Below, in pieces: positions 55,285 through 64,000 of a DNA stretch of 64,000 nt. Positions within the stretch are counted from its first letter, which is position 1. Every line of letters begins with the position of its first letter. The translations under genes and the position numbers were made by a program. Source of the DNA: Pseudomonas saponiphila. GTDB lineage: Bacteria > Pseudomonadota > Gammaproteobacteria > Pseudomonadales > Pseudomonadaceae. The DNA is taken from the NCBI RefSeq assembly GCF_900105185.1, contig NZ_FNTJ01000001.1, positions 4,484,501 to 4,548,500 of the forward strand, written 5' to 3'. The notes below the pieces were generated by a model. The model saw nothing but the letters and a program-made list of their open reading frames with translations, searched no databases and was not told the DNA's origin.

Positions 55285-55999
55285 GGCGCGAATGATAACA
55301 ATTTTTTATGGATTTGAAGCACTTAATGATTGCTGCTATAGTCGCGAACGCCGCCAAAAGCGGCTGGACAGCGGAACAGCGGCAACTAGCCGGCCCTGAC
55401 CAACGCAATTCATAAGGACGCAAGGCCGTCCTACGCAGCTCTCGCTACATACCGGAAGAGTCTGACGTTGTAACAAGCGCAGGTGACATGAGGCCTGAAA
55501 CCCGTAAAAAGCAGAGTTATCACTCGCCTTTTATGCAGCGATTAACGGCCAGTTCACAAAGTGCAGTCAGCGCCTGACAACCCCAAGCGAAGGTTGCGGA
55601 AACAACGCCTTTAGCCATGATGCGTGACCTCCCCTTTCGGAGTTCACGGTAAATGCCAACCCGCTGCGGATTCTGCGCGCGGCAGCACCCGAATTATCAG
55701 GGATACGTGTAGGGTGGAGATGCACAACCGTCGGACTGTGTAGCATTAGGCTTTATTCAAGACGCTTCATCTCGTCCACAGTCGCCGGTTGATTCCTCCT
55801 CCTGACAGACTTTTGCTTAAGCGGTGCCTTAGTCACCACAGCAAGCAGGACGCGTGAGTCGCGACTTCGTTCTTAGTTATTCGGACGAACCTCGCTAGAC
55901 ACTCGAGTGGTCAACCACTCCTGACGCACCTGACACCGACCGTGAGAAGTCGTGTGTGCCGAACGCCGTTTCCGGCAGCCCGGAAACCGACGGTACTAC
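55285..55999 (+). ncRNA. rne 5' leader (probable RNase E autoregulatory element)
   Basis: About 650 nt between the rne promoter and the rne ATG without a gene. The part after about 55780 is rich in hairpins: GAGTGG-TC-AACCACTC near 55903-55918, and a CCGTTTCCGG/CCGGAAACCGACGG pair just before the start codon. Pseudomonas rne leaders carry the rne-II element (Rfam), through which RNase E limits its own mRNA; its presence here is inferred from position and structure. The rluC promoter must also lie here. Confidence 0.6.
55314..55342 (+). promoter_or_regulatory. sigma-70 promoter of rne
   Basis: TTGAAG, 17-bp spacer, TATAGT. Predicted start near 55349, giving a leader of about 650 nt. Confidence 0.65.
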
Positions 56000-58900
56000 A
56001 TGAAAAGAATGCTGATTAACGCAACTCAACCCGAAGAGTTGCGTGTTGCCCTGGTAGACGGCCAGCGCCTCTACGATCTGGACATCGAGTCCGGTGCACG
56101 CGAGCAGAAAAAGGCCAACATCTATAAAGGCCGCATCACTCGCATCGAACCAAGCCTGGAGGCTGCCTTTGTCGACTTCGGCTCTGAGCGCCACGGCTTC
56201 CTGCCCCTCAAAGAAATCTCCCGCGAATACTTCAAGAAAGCCCCCGAAGGACGCGTCAACATCAAGGACGTCCTGAGCGAAGGCCAGGAAGTCATCGTCC
56301 AGGTCGAGAAAGAAGAGCGTGGCAACAAGGGCGCTGCCCTGACCACCTTCATCAGCCTCGCCGGTCGTTACCTGGTACTGATGCCGAACAACCCACGCGC
56401 CGGCGGCATCTCCCGCCGTATCGAAGGCGAAGAGCGCAACGAACTGCGTGAAGCGCTGAACGGCCTGGTGGCACCTGCCGACATGGGCCTGATCGTGCGC
56501 ACTGCCGGCCTGGGTCGCAGCAGCGAAGAGATGCAGTGGGACCTCGACTACCTGCTGCAACTCTGGACCGCCATCAAGGAAGCTTCCCTGGATCGCTCCG
56601 CGCCATTCCTGATCTATCAGGAAAGCAACGTGATCATCCGCGCGATCCGCGACTACCTGCGCCAGGACATCGGCGAAGTGCTGATCGACAGCGTTGAAGC
56701 CCAGGACGAAGCCCTGACCTTCATCCGCCAGGTGATGCCGCAGTACGCCAGCAAGATCAAGCTGTACGAAGACAGCGTGCCGCTGTTCAACCGCTTCCAG
56801 ATCGAAAGCCAGATCGAAACCGCCTTCCAGCGCGTGGTCGAACTGCCTTCCGGCGGCTCCATCGTCATCGACCCGACCGAAGCCCTGGTGTCCATCGACA
56901 TCAACTCGGCCCGCGCCACCAAAGGCAGCGACATCGAAGAAACCGCCCTGCAGACCAACCTGGAAGCAGCGGAAGAAATCGCTCGCCAACTGCGCCTGCG
57001 TGATATCGGCGGCCTGATCGTCATCGACTTCATCGACATGACCCCAGCAAAGAACCAGCGCGCCGTGGAAGAAAAAGTCCGCGAATGCCTGGAAGCCGAC
57101 CGCGCCCGCGTGCAGATCGGCCGCATCTCGCGCTTCGGCCTGCTGGAAATGTCCCGTCAGCGCCTGCGCCCATCCCTGGGCGAAAGCAGCGGCATCGTCT
57201 GCCCACGCTGCAACGGCACCGGCATCATCCGTGACGTCGAGTCGCTGTCCCTGGCGATCCTGCGCCTGATCGAAGAAGAAGCCCTGAAAGACCGCACCGC
57301 CGAAGTTCGCGCCCAAGTGCCGATTCCGGTCGCTGCCTTCCTGCTCAACGAAAAACGCAACTCGATCACCAAGATCGAACTGCGCACCCGCGCTCGCATT
57401 GTCATCCTGCCGAACGATCACCTGGAAACGCCGCACTTCGAAGTCCAGCGTCTGCGCGATGACAGCCCGGAAGCCAACACCAACCAGTCCAGCTACGAAA
57501 TCGCCGCGGCCGCAGCCGAAGCCGAAGAAGTCCAGCCAGCCGCCGCCACCCGCACCCTGGTTCGCCAGGAAGCCGCGGTGAAGACTGCGCCGGCCCGCGC
57601 CAACGCCCCTGTGCCGACCGAAGCCGTCGCCCCGGTTGCCGCTCCAGCCCCGGTTGCTGCCGAGCCAAGCCTGTTCAAAGGCCTGGTCAAGTCCCTGGTC
57701 AGCCTGTTCGCCTCCAAGGAAGAGCCGGCTGCTCCGGTTGTGGTCGAGAAGCCGGCAACCGAGCGCCCTGCCCGCAACAACGAAGAGCAGCGTCGCAACG
57801 GCCGTCAACAGAGCCGCAACCGTAACGGTCGCCGCGACGAAGAGCGCAAGCCACGTGAAGAACGTGCACCGCGTGAAGAGCGCGCACCACGGGAAGAACG
57901 TCAACCTCGGGAAGTGCGTGAAGCTCGCGAAGAAGTCCAAGGTGTAGCCCGCGAAGAACGCGCACCTCGCGCTCCGCGTGAAGAGCGTCAACCGCGCGCC
58001 CCACGTGAAGACCGCAAGCCACGCGGCGAGCGTGAAGAGCGTGTTCGCGAACTGCGCGAGCCCCTGGATGCCGCTCCTGCCGCAGCAGTTGCTACTGCCG
58101 CCGTTGCCGTTGCCGAAGAACGCCCAGCTCGTCCACCGCGGGAAGAGCGCCAGCCGCGTCCGCCGCGTGAAGAGCGTCAGCCACGCGCCGAACAGGCTCA
58201 GGCCGCTGCCGCCAGCGAAGAAGAAGCACTGCCGAACGAAGAGCAACTGCAGGAAGAAGGCCAGGACAACGCCGACGGCGAACGTCCACGCCGTCGCTCC
58301 CGCGGCCAGCGTCGTCGCAGCAACCGTCGCGAGCGCCAGCGTGATGCCAACGGCAACGTGATCGAAGGTTCGGAAGAGAACGCCGAAGAGCCAGGCAGCG
58401 CCGATCTGGCCGCCGGCGTCGCGGTCACTGCCGCTGTTGCCAGCACCGCCATCAGCGCCAACGCTGAAGCCCAAGCGCATCAGCAAGCCGAACGCGCAAC
58501 CGCCGCTGTCGCAGAGCAGGCTCCGCAAGCGCCTGTAGTCGAAGCCACTACTGAAGTGGAAATGCCGGCTGCTCCAGCTGTTGAATTGGCCCCGGTTGAA
58601 CAGGCTCCAGTGGCCGAAGTTGCCCCGGTTGTGGCAGAGCAGCCTCAGGTTGAAGTCGCCGCTGAACCCGCCGTGACTGTCGAAGCACAACCTGTGGTAG
58701 CCGAGCAGCCGGTTGCAGAACCTGCAGTCCAGGCGCCAGTGGTTGAGGAAAAAGCCATCGAGCCTGCTCAGGAAGCTCCGGCCCCGGCCGCTGAACCTGT
58801 TGCCATCGAGCAGCCAGTGATTGCCCAGCAGCCTGCACAGGCTGAAGAGCCCGCACCGGCTGTTGCCCCAGCAGTCACCGAAGCCCCGGCTCCAGTGGTT

Positions 58901-59257
58901 GAAGCGGCTCCGGTGAGCGCCCTGACCAGCAACGGTCGCGCACCAAACGATCCGCGCGAAGTGCGCCGTCGCAAGCGTGAAGCCGAGCGTCTGCAGAAAG
59001 AAGCCGAACTGGCTGCCGCTACCGCCCCGGTTGAAGCGGTAGCTGCTGCCGAACCCGCTCCGGTAGAAGCGCCAGTGGTGGTCGAAGCCGCTCCAGCGCC
59101 TGTCGAGGCGGCTGAAGCAGCACCGGCGCCAGTCACCGAAGCCGTGGCAGAGCAACCTGCCCCGGTGGTGGAAGAGGCACCGCACAACGTCGAACACGCC
59201 GTTGAGCACGTCGCTCACGCCGAAGAAAAGCAGCACGAGCCTAAACCGCTCGCCTGA
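56000..59257 (+). CDS. rne: ribonuclease E
   Basis: 1085 residues from the ATG at 56000. N-terminal S1 domain (about 35-120) and catalytic core with the two metal-binding Asp (D300 in [10 protein letters not shown]343 in IVIDFIDM) and Zn-link CPRCNGTG at 401, each offset by 3 from E. coli. The C-terminal half is disordered: membrane-binding-like [13 protein letters not shown] near 560, REER/PREER repeats (about 600-740), a long Pro/Ala/Val/Glu region, and [17 protein letters not shown] near 985. It forms the degradosome scaffold and starts mRNA decay. Confidence 0.97.
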   Translation: MKRMLINATQPEELRVALVDGQRLYDLDIESGAREQKKANIYKGRITRIEPSLEAAFVDFGSERHGFLPLKEISREYFKKAPEGRVNIKDVLSEGQEVIVQVEKEERGNKGAALTTFISLAGRYLVLMPNNPRAGGISRRIEGEERNELREALNGLVAPADMGLIVRTAGLGRSSEEMQWDLDYLLQLWTAIKEASLDRSAPFLIYQESNVIIRAIRDYLRQDIGEVLIDSVEAQDEALTFIRQVMPQYASKIKLYEDSVPLFNRFQIESQIETAFQRVVELPSGGSIVIDPTEALVSIDINSARATKGSDIEETALQTNLEAAEEIARQLRLRDIGGLIVIDFIDMTPAKNQRAVEEKVRECLEADRARVQIGRISRFGLLEMSRQRLRPSLGESSGIVCPRCNGTGIIRDVESLSLAILRLIEEEALKDRTAEVRAQVPIPVAAFLLNEKRNSITKIELRTRARIVILPNDHLETPHFEVQRLRDDSPEANTNQSSYEIAAAAAEAEEVQPAAATRTLVRQEAAVKTAPARANAPVPTEAVAPVAAPAPVAAEPSLFKGLVKSLVSLFASKEEPAAPVVVEKPATERPARNNEEQRRNGRQQSRNRNGRRDEERKPREERAPREERAPREERQPREVREAREEVQGVAREERAPRAPREERQPRAPREDRKPRGEREERVRELREPLDAAPAAAVATAAVAVAEERPARPPREERQPRPPREERQPRAEQAQAAAASEEEALPNEEQLQEEGQDNADGERPRRRSRGQRRRSNRRERQRDANGNVIEGSEENAEEPGSADLAAGVAVTAAVASTAISANAEAQAHQQAERATAAVAEQAPQAPVVEATTEVEMPAAPAVELAPVEQAPVAEVAPVVAEQPQVEVAAEPAVTVEAQPVVAEQPVAEPAVQAPVVEEKAIEPAQEAPAPAAEPVAIEQPVIAQQPAQAEEPAPAVAPAVTEAPAPVVEAAPVSALTSNGRAPNDPREVRRRKREAERLQKEAELAAATAPVEAVAAAEPAPVEAPVVVEAAPAPVEAAEAAPAPVTEAVAEQPAPVVEEAPHNVEHAVEHVAHAEEKQHEPKPLA

Positions 59258-59270
59258 CTCCATCGGCAAT

Positions 59271-59308
59271 GAAAAAGCCCCGCCCGGGTCACCGGGCGGG
59301 GCTTTTTC
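59271..59308. terminator. bidirectional terminator between rne and mocA-like gene
   Basis: GAAAAAGCCCCGCCCGG/CCGGGCGGGGCTTTTTC with a 4-nt loop. One of the strongest hairpins in the window. Confidence 0.93.
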
Positions 59309-59319
59309 ATGCCTGCCAT

Positions 59320-59916
59320 TCAGCGCTCGCGAAACACCAGCGCCGCCGGCAGATCCACATCCCACACCACTCCCGGGTCGTTCAAGGGCACTTCGACCAC
59401 CTTGCCCGCAGCGAACAGACACCTGGCCCCGCGATCACCGGACAAACCCTGCAACGCAGCACCATAACCCCGGCCAAACCCCACCGGATGCCCCAGCTCG
59501 CCCCCCAGCCGCGGCACGCTGATGCACTCCTCGGTCAACCCCGCGATCACCCGCCTGATGCTGGCAGGCAGGATGAAGGGCATATCCCCCAGCAACACCA
59601 CCCAGCCATTGGCGTCGGCACTGGCCGCTACCGCAGCCGCCAGGCTATGCCCCATGCCCGGGGAGTCCAGCAACAACACCTGACAACCATAGGCCCACCC
59701 CAGCTCCGCCACCCGCGGCCGCCCCGGCGTCGTGACCAGCACCCGCCGAACCACCTCGGCCGGCAGGTTGACCAGCACCTGTTCCAGTACCGGCCGCTCT
59801 ACGCCATCGCGCCCTACGCAAGGCGCCAGCAACTTGTCCTGATCGTCTGCGAGCGCCTGTCGATAACGACTGCCCTGCCCCGCCGCCAGGATGATCGCGC
59901 AAGGCCAGGGACTCAT
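59320..59916 (-). CDS. MocA-like molybdenum cofactor nucleotidyltransferase
   Basis: 198 residues. Nucleotidyltransferase motif IILAAGQGSRYR near residue 10 with the DKLL lysine motif following, VVLLGDMPFILP (metal-binding Asp) and GHPVGFGRGYG. MocA adds CMP to molybdopterin to make the MCD form used by xanthine oxidase-type enzymes. Its start overlaps the xdhC-like stop by 4 bp; last gene of the molybdenum hydroxylase operon. Confidence 0.88.
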   Translation of the reverse strand: MSPWPCAIILAAGQGSRYRQALADDQDKLLAPCVGRDGVERPVLEQVLVNLPAEVVRRVLVTTPGRPRVAELGWAYGCQVLLLDSPGMGHSLAAAVAASADANGWVVLLGDMPFILPASIRRVIAGLTEECISVPRLGGELGHPVGFGRGYGAALQGLSGDRGARCLFAAGKVVEVPLNDPGVVWDVDLPAALVFRER

Positions 59917-60908
59917 CCGGCCACCTCGGCCACGCGCACCAACGGCTGCTGCGACAGGGGCTCGACACCATTTTTCAGCGCCACGATCTGCGCCATCAAC
60001 GAAAGGGCAATTTCCGCCGGAGTATGACTGCCGATGTGCAGCCCCACCGGCCCATGCAAGCGCTCGATGGCCGCGCTCGACAATCCCAGCAGGGCCAGAT
60101 TGTCCCGGCGCTTCTGACTATTGACCCGGGAACCCAGGGCACCGACATAAAACGCCGGCGAATCGAGGGCGGTCAGCAGGGCCATATCGTCCAGGCGCGG
60201 ATCATGGGTCAGGGCCACCACCGCCGTGCGCTCATCAGGCTCGATGCTCAACACCGCATCGTCGGGCATGCCGGCGACCAAGCGTCCATCCTGGTCCTCC
60301 CAGCCATGCACGAACTCCTGGCGCGGATCACAGACCAGCACCTCGAAATCCAGCATGCGAGCCATTTGCGCCACATAACGAGACAGCTGCCCAGCGCCGA
60401 TCAGCAACAGGCGCCAGCGCGGCCCGTAGATCGCCCGCAGGGTGACGCCATCAAACGCCAGTTCATCCCGCTTGCCCGCCGCCTTGAGCAACACCTGGCC
60501 GGTGCTCAGGTTCAACTCCCGGGCCACGATCTGATGCGCCGCGCAACGTTGCAGCAACTCGGCAACCCAGGACGGATCGCCGACCCGCTCCTCGGTCAAG
60601 CGCAGGGTGCCGCCACAGGGCAGACCGAAACGCGCCGCCTCCTCCACCGTCACACCGTAAGTCACCAATTGCACCGGCGGCCCCTGCGGTGCCAGACGCC
60701 CGTCCCCGAGGCGGCTGATCAGGTCGTCCTCGATGCAGCCGCCGGACACCGAGCCGATCACCACGCCGTCGTCGCGCAGGGCAAGCATGGCACCCGGGGG
60801 GCGCGGCGCGCTGCCCCAGGTCTGGACCACGCTGTAAAGCATCACCCCGCGCCCGGCACGGCGCCACTCCAGCACGCTGCGCAGGACATTCAGGTCGACA
60901 CTGTCCAT
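59913..60908 (-). CDS. XdhC-family molybdenum cofactor insertion/sulfuration protein
   Basis: 331 residues from the ATG at 60908, overlapping the upstream stop by 1 bp (TGATG). N-terminal XdhC/CoxI motif GSAPRPPGAMLALRDDG and SGGCIEDDL; C-terminal Rossmann domain LIGAGQLSRYVAQMA, ending GLHIGSHTPAEIALSLMAQIVA. XdhC proteins bind the cofactor, promote its sulfuration and insert it into the hydroxylase. The partner is the molybdopterin subunit encoded just upstream. Confidence 0.92.
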   Translation of the reverse strand: MDSVDLNVLRSVLEWRRAGRGVMLYSVVQTWGSAPRPPGAMLALRDDGVVIGSVSGGCIEDDLISRLGDGRLAPQGPPVQLVTYGVTVEEAARFGLPCGGTLRLTEERVGDPSWVAELLQRCAAHQIVARELNLSTGQVLLKAAGKRDELAFDGVTLRAIYGPRWRLLLIGAGQLSRYVAQMARMLDFEVLVCDPRQEFVHGWEDQDGRLVAGMPDDAVLSIEPDERTAVVALTHDPRLDDMALLTALDSPAFYVGALGSRVNSQKRRDNLALLGLSSAAIERLHGPVGLHIGSHTPAEIALSLMAQIVALKNGVEPLSQQPLVRVAEVAG

Positions 60909-63223
60909 CAGGCACCCGCCTGCTGCCAGCCCTGCAACTGATAACGCACCGGCAAGTTGCGGATGCGCTTGCCGGTAGCAGCGAAGATCGCATTGCACAG
61001 GGCCGGGGCAATCGGCGGCACGCCGGGCTCACCGACACCGCCCAGCGGCACATCCCCCGCAGGCGTTACCAGGTGCACCTGCACCTGCCTGGGCGCCAGG
61101 GACATGCGCGCCACCTCGTACATGTGGAAGTTGTCCTGCTGGACCTTGCCATCCTTGAAGCTGATTTCCCCCAGCACCGCATTACCCAGGCCCATGACAC
61201 AGGCGCCCTCGAACTGCGAGCGGATACGCTCGGGGTTGATCTGCGGGCCGCAATCCACGGCGATGTCGGCCTTGTGCACAATCAGCGTGCCATCGTCCTT
61301 GACCTCCACCTCGATCACCGCCGCCACATAGGTCACGAAGCTATAGTGCATCGCCAGCCCCAAGCCACGCCCCTTGGGCAGCGAGCGCCCCCAGCCGGCG
61401 GCCTTGGCTGCGGTTTCCAGTACCGCACGCATGCGCCCGGTATCGATCGGGTAACGCTCCGGAGACTCGCCGTAATTCCATTCCTCGCTCAGGGTTCGCG
61501 GGTCGATCTGACGGTCCGGCCCCAGCAGCTTGAGCTGGTACTTCAGTGGGTCCTGCCCCGCCTTGTGGGCCAGCTCGTCGACAAAACTCTGAATGGCGAA
61601 GCCGTGGGGAATGTTCGACACCGAGCGATACCACCCCACCCGGGTATGGGCCGCCGCTTCGGGATTTTCCAGGCGCACATTGGGAATCGCATAGGCCATG
61701 TTGGTGAAGCCCATGCCCAGTTCGAACGCGCCCTCATGGTTCATTCCCGGGGCGAACAGCGCGGTGATGCTCGGAGCCACGGTGCGATGCAGCCATGCGG
61801 CGGGCATGCCGTCATCGTTCAAGCCGGCCTTGAGGTACTCCGCCGACACCGTATGGAAGTAGGAGTGATGGATATCGTCTTCCCGGGTCCACTGCACCCG
61901 CACCGCCTTGCCGGGAAAGGCCTTGGCCAGGATGGCCGCCTCCAGAATGAAGTCCGGCTTGGATTTGCGCCCGAAACCGCCGCCCAGCAGGGTGACGTTG
62001 ACCGTGACCTGATCAAAGCCGATGCCCAGGCGTTCGGCGATCCGCTCGCGGGTCACCTGGGGTGCCTGGCTCGGCGCCCAGGCTTCACAGCGCCCGTCGA
62101 CAAAGCGCGCCACCGCCACCATCGGCTCCATGGGCGCCTGGGCCAGGTGCGGCAGGTAATAAGTGGCCTCCAGGCTGCTCGCGGCTTTGCTCATGGCCTC
62201 ATCCGGATTACCGGTGCTGCGCACCACCTTGCCCGGTTGCTGTGCCGCCGCCTCCAGTTCCTTGCGGTATTGGACGGAGTTGTAGCCGGCATTGGCCCCG
62301 TCGTCCCACTCGATCTTCAAGGCATCACGACCCTTGATTGCCGCCCAGGTATTGCTCGCCACCACCGCCACGCCCCCCAGGGGCTGGAACTCGGAAGGCA
62401 CGGGACGACTGTCGATGGGCAGCACCCTGATCACTCCCGGCACCTTGAGGGCCGCACTGTCATCCACCGACTTGACCTTGCCGCCATAGACCGGGGGCCG
62501 CGCCACCGCCGCGAACAGCATGCCTTCAAAATGCACATCGGCGCCGTACACCGCGCGGCCGTTGACGATGTCCTGGCCGTCGATGGCGCGAGTCGCTTCC
62601 TTGCCGATATAGCGAAACTCCGACGGCTGCTTCAGGCGCAGACTGTCCCGGGCCGGTACCGCCAGAGCCCCCGCCGCTGCGGCCAGGGCGCCATAGCCCA
62701 GTTCGCGCCCGCTGGGTTGGTGAACCACCTTGTGCAACTGCGCCCGGCACTCGCTCGGCGCTACACGCCACTGCTCGGCAGCCGCCTGTTCCAGCATGGT
62801 CCGCGCAGCAGCGCCGCAACGCCGCATGGGTTCGTACCAATGGCGCATGCTGCGCGAGCCGTCGGTGTCCTGATTGCCAAAGCGCGCTTCGTCCCCCGGC
62901 GCCTGCCTGACCTTGACCTGGGCCCAATCGGCCTCCAGCTCATCGGCCACCACCATGCTCAGGCTGGTACGCACCCCCTGGCCCATCTCCGAACGGTTGC
63001 AGATCACCGTCACGCTGCCGTCACTGGCAATGCTCACATAGACCTTGGGATCGTCGACCCAGCCGTGGGGCATGCCATCGGCACCAAATTTCTTGTCCTC
63101 GGCAAACGCCTGCTGCCAGCCCCAACTGGCCGCCAGTACCAGGGCTCCGGTGGCGCCCACGCCCTTGAGAAAACCACGGCGACTGAGGTTGCTCAGGGCA
63201 AAATCACTGGGTAAAGAGCTCAT
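60908..63223 (-). CDS. aldehyde/isoquinoline oxidoreductase-type molybdopterin subunit (IorB-like), Tat-exported
   Basis: 771 residues. The twin-arginine signal LSRRGFLKGVGATGALVLA lies at residues 13-31. Typical xanthine-oxidase-family large-subunit segments: ICNRSEMGQGVRTSLS, LLGGGFGRKSKPD (cofactor-binding), and the C-terminal GGVGEPGVPPIAPA with the active-site Glu. It pairs with the 2Fe-2S subunit, whose stop overlaps its start by 4 bp. No FAD subunit is encoded, so electrons likely pass to a cytochrome. Substrate (aldehyde or N-heterocycle) unknown. Confidence 0.93.
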   Translation of the reverse strand: MSSLPSDFALSNLSRRGFLKGVGATGALVLAASWGWQQAFAEDKKFGADGMPHGWVDDPKVYVSIASDGSVTVICNRSEMGQGVRTSLSMVVADELEADWAQVKVRQAPGDEARFGNQDTDGSRSMRHWYEPMRRCGAAARTMLEQAAAEQWRVAPSECRAQLHKVVHQPSGRELGYGALAAAAGALAVPARDSLRLKQPSEFRYIGKEATRAIDGQDIVNGRAVYGADVHFEGMLFAAVARPPVYGGKVKSVDDSAALKVPGVIRVLPIDSRPVPSEFQPLGGVAVVASNTWAAIKGRDALKIEWDDGANAGYNSVQYRKELEAAAQQPGKVVRSTGNPDEAMSKAASSLEATYYLPHLAQAPMEPMVAVARFVDGRCEAWAPSQAPQVTRERIAERLGIGFDQVTVNVTLLGGGFGRKSKPDFILEAAILAKAFPGKAVRVQWTREDDIHHSYFHTVSAEYLKAGLNDDGMPAAWLHRTVAPSITALFAPGMNHEGAFELGMGFTNMAYAIPNVRLENPEAAAHTRVGWYRSVSNIPHGFAIQSFVDELAHKAGQDPLKYQLKLLGPDRQIDPRTLSEEWNYGESPERYPIDTGRMRAVLETAAKAAGWGRSLPKGRGLGLAMHYSFVTYVAAVIEVEVKDDGTLIVHKADIAVDCGPQINPERIRSQFEGACVMGLGNAVLGEISFKDGKVQQDNFHMYEVARMSLAPRQVQVHLVTPAGDVPLGGVGEPGVPPIAPALCNAIFAATGKRIRNLPVRYQLQGWQQAGA

Positions 63224-63690
63224 GCCTTGGCCTCCTGCAGATGGTTGGCCGCCTGGCGGATCGCGGTCTTGATCCGGTTATAGGTGCCGCAGCGGCAGAT
63301 ATTGCCGAGCATCGCCTCTTCGATCTGTTCATCACTGGGATTGGGATGGATCTTGAGCAGGGCCGTGGCGGACATGATCTGCCCGCCCTGGCAGTAGCCG
63401 CACTGGGCCACCGCCGTATCCAGCCAGGCTTGCTGCACCACCTGCCCCACCGGGTCGTTGTGCAGATAATCGATGGTGCTGACATTCTTGCCCAGCACCG
63501 TACCGACCGGGGTGATGCAACTGCGCGCCGGGTCGCCGTCGACATGCACGGTGCAGGCACCGCACAGGCCCATGCCGCAACCGAATTTGGTGCCGCTATA
63601 ACCCGCCACATCGCGGATGGCCCACAACAGCGGCATGTCCTCGGTGACGTCCAGGGGATGATCTTGACCATTGAGCTTCAGGGTAATCAT
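63220..63690 (-). CDS. (2Fe-2S)-binding oxidoreductase subunit (IorA-like)
   Basis: 156 residues from the ATG at 63690; a GTG 6 bp upstream is possible. Plant-type cluster motif GCGMGLCGACTVHV (residues 40-60) and the second 2Fe-2S cluster CGYCQGGQ plus NICRCGTYNRI near 100-140. It relays electrons from the molybdenum site. No signal peptide of its own, so it is probably carried to the periplasm with the Tat-tagged large subunit. First gene of the operon. Confidence 0.95.
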   Translation of the reverse strand: MITLKLNGQDHPLDVTEDMPLLWAIRDVAGYSGTKFGCGMGLCGACTVHVDGDPARSCITPVGTVLGKNVSTIDYLHNDPVGQVVQQAWLDTAVAQCGYCQGGQIMSATALLKIHPNPSDEQIEEAMLGNICRCGTYNRIKTAIRQAANHLQEAKA

Positions 63691-63876
63691 GGGCACGCCC
63701 GCATTCTATGAGGTGATGGGGTCGAGCCATCTGCCACGCGGCAATGCGAATGAGGTGCGCGCAGATCGGCTCAGGCTAATCGGGCTCTCTTGTGAAGACG
63801 GGGCTTCACCGGGCCTTTGGGGACGACAAATACTTACATTGTTAGCAAGCTAAGTTAAGCCGCCGGACATAAAAAA

Positions 63877-63904
63877 GCCTTGCAGGGTGTGCACCGTGCA
63901 AGGC
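63877..63904 (-). terminator. rho-independent terminator (murB 3' end)
   Basis: GCCTTGCA-N12-TGCAAGGC with a six-A run on the left, in minus-strand orientation, 38 bp past the stop of the partial gene. Confidence 0.8.
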
Positions 63905-63941
63905 CTCTGGCTCAAGCGCTGAGCTTAGTTCAAGAGTCGCC

Positions 63942-64000
63942 TCAATACAGATTCGGCTCCATCTCCAGCTCGACACTGAAACGCTCGACGATATCGCGCT
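63942..64000 (-). CDS. murB: C-terminal end of MurB (partial)
   Basis: Only 18 codons and the stop are in the window: RDIVERFSVELEMEPNLY. The pattern V-x-x-x-F-x-V-x-L-E-x-E-P matches the end of UDP-N-acetylenolpyruvoylglucosamine reductase, and murB follows rne in P. aeruginosa (PA2977). Identification rests on this short segment and on synteny. Confidence 0.6.
   Translation of the reverse strand, partial: RDIVERFSVELEMEPNLY

Noticed and set aside
55895..59422. A 1175-residue open frame antisense to rne
   Set aside because: Phe/Gly/Ala-rich mirror of the repetitive, GC-biased rne codons; no ribosome site and no family resemblance. The sense frame has clear RNase E motifs.

Overview
The window comes from the chromosome of a fluorescent Pseudomonas (P. 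fluorescens/protegens/chlororaphis type). Three things point there: high GC with Pseudomonas codon use, two REP-type repeats with the GCCGGCAAGCCGGCTCC core, and a long block in the same order as P. aeruginosa PA2951-PA2977 (etfA, etfB, ETF-QO, a TetR regulator, the sRNA RgsA, tatD, holB, tmk, mltG, pabC, fabF, acpP, fabG, fabD, plsX, rpmF, yceD, maf, sppA, HAD, rluC, rne, murB). Locus tags are quoted from memory; no search was run.

Layout. 1-5.4 kb: an NCS1 permease with a racemase-family enzyme behind a GntR-like palindrome, then a divergent LysR/SDR pair and a HAD phosphatase. 5.4-8.3 kb: small envelope and hypothetical genes and tRNA-Ser(GGA). 8.3-15.3 kb: lipid genes (crotonase, PlsC-like acyltransferase, a fadB-like/thiolase operon resembling PA1737-PA1736) plus CorA and an amidotransferase. 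15.6-18.2 kb: a complete IS21-family element with both ORFs, TG...CA ends and a 7-bp target duplication. 18.2-26.1 kb: a small membrane peptide, a c-type cytochrome, RraB, START and YkgJ proteins, a MocR regulator, and an operon of a solute-binding protein with DUF4398 and OmpA lipoproteins.

26.2-30.1 kb: etfBA and the divergent ETF-QO gene. A PsrA-type operator lies directly upstream of a strong promoter for ETF-QO. 30.2-38.2 kb: an accessory block with an AraC/alcohol dehydrogenase pair, GNAT and HD proteins, and a four-gene operon (GntR, ADP-ribosylglycohydrolase, NCS1 permease, PfkB kinase). That operon resembles E. coli yegWUTV but with a different transporter family, and it is the best candidate here for an uncharacterised pathway: import, cleavage and phosphorylation of a nucleoside-like N-glycoside. 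38.3-41.3 kb: DUF1285, DUF4823, moaA and a TetR regulator.

41.9-59.3 kb: RgsA, then the tatD-to-fatty-acid-synthesis superoperon, maf, sppA, rluC and RNase E with a leader of about 650 nt. pilZ, which lies between tatD and holB in P. aeruginosa, is missing. 59.3-63.7 kb: a molybdenum hydroxylase operon (2Fe-2S subunit, Tat-exported molybdopterin subunit, XdhC and MocA maturation factors) lies between rne and the 3' end of murB, which are neighbours in P. aeruginosa.
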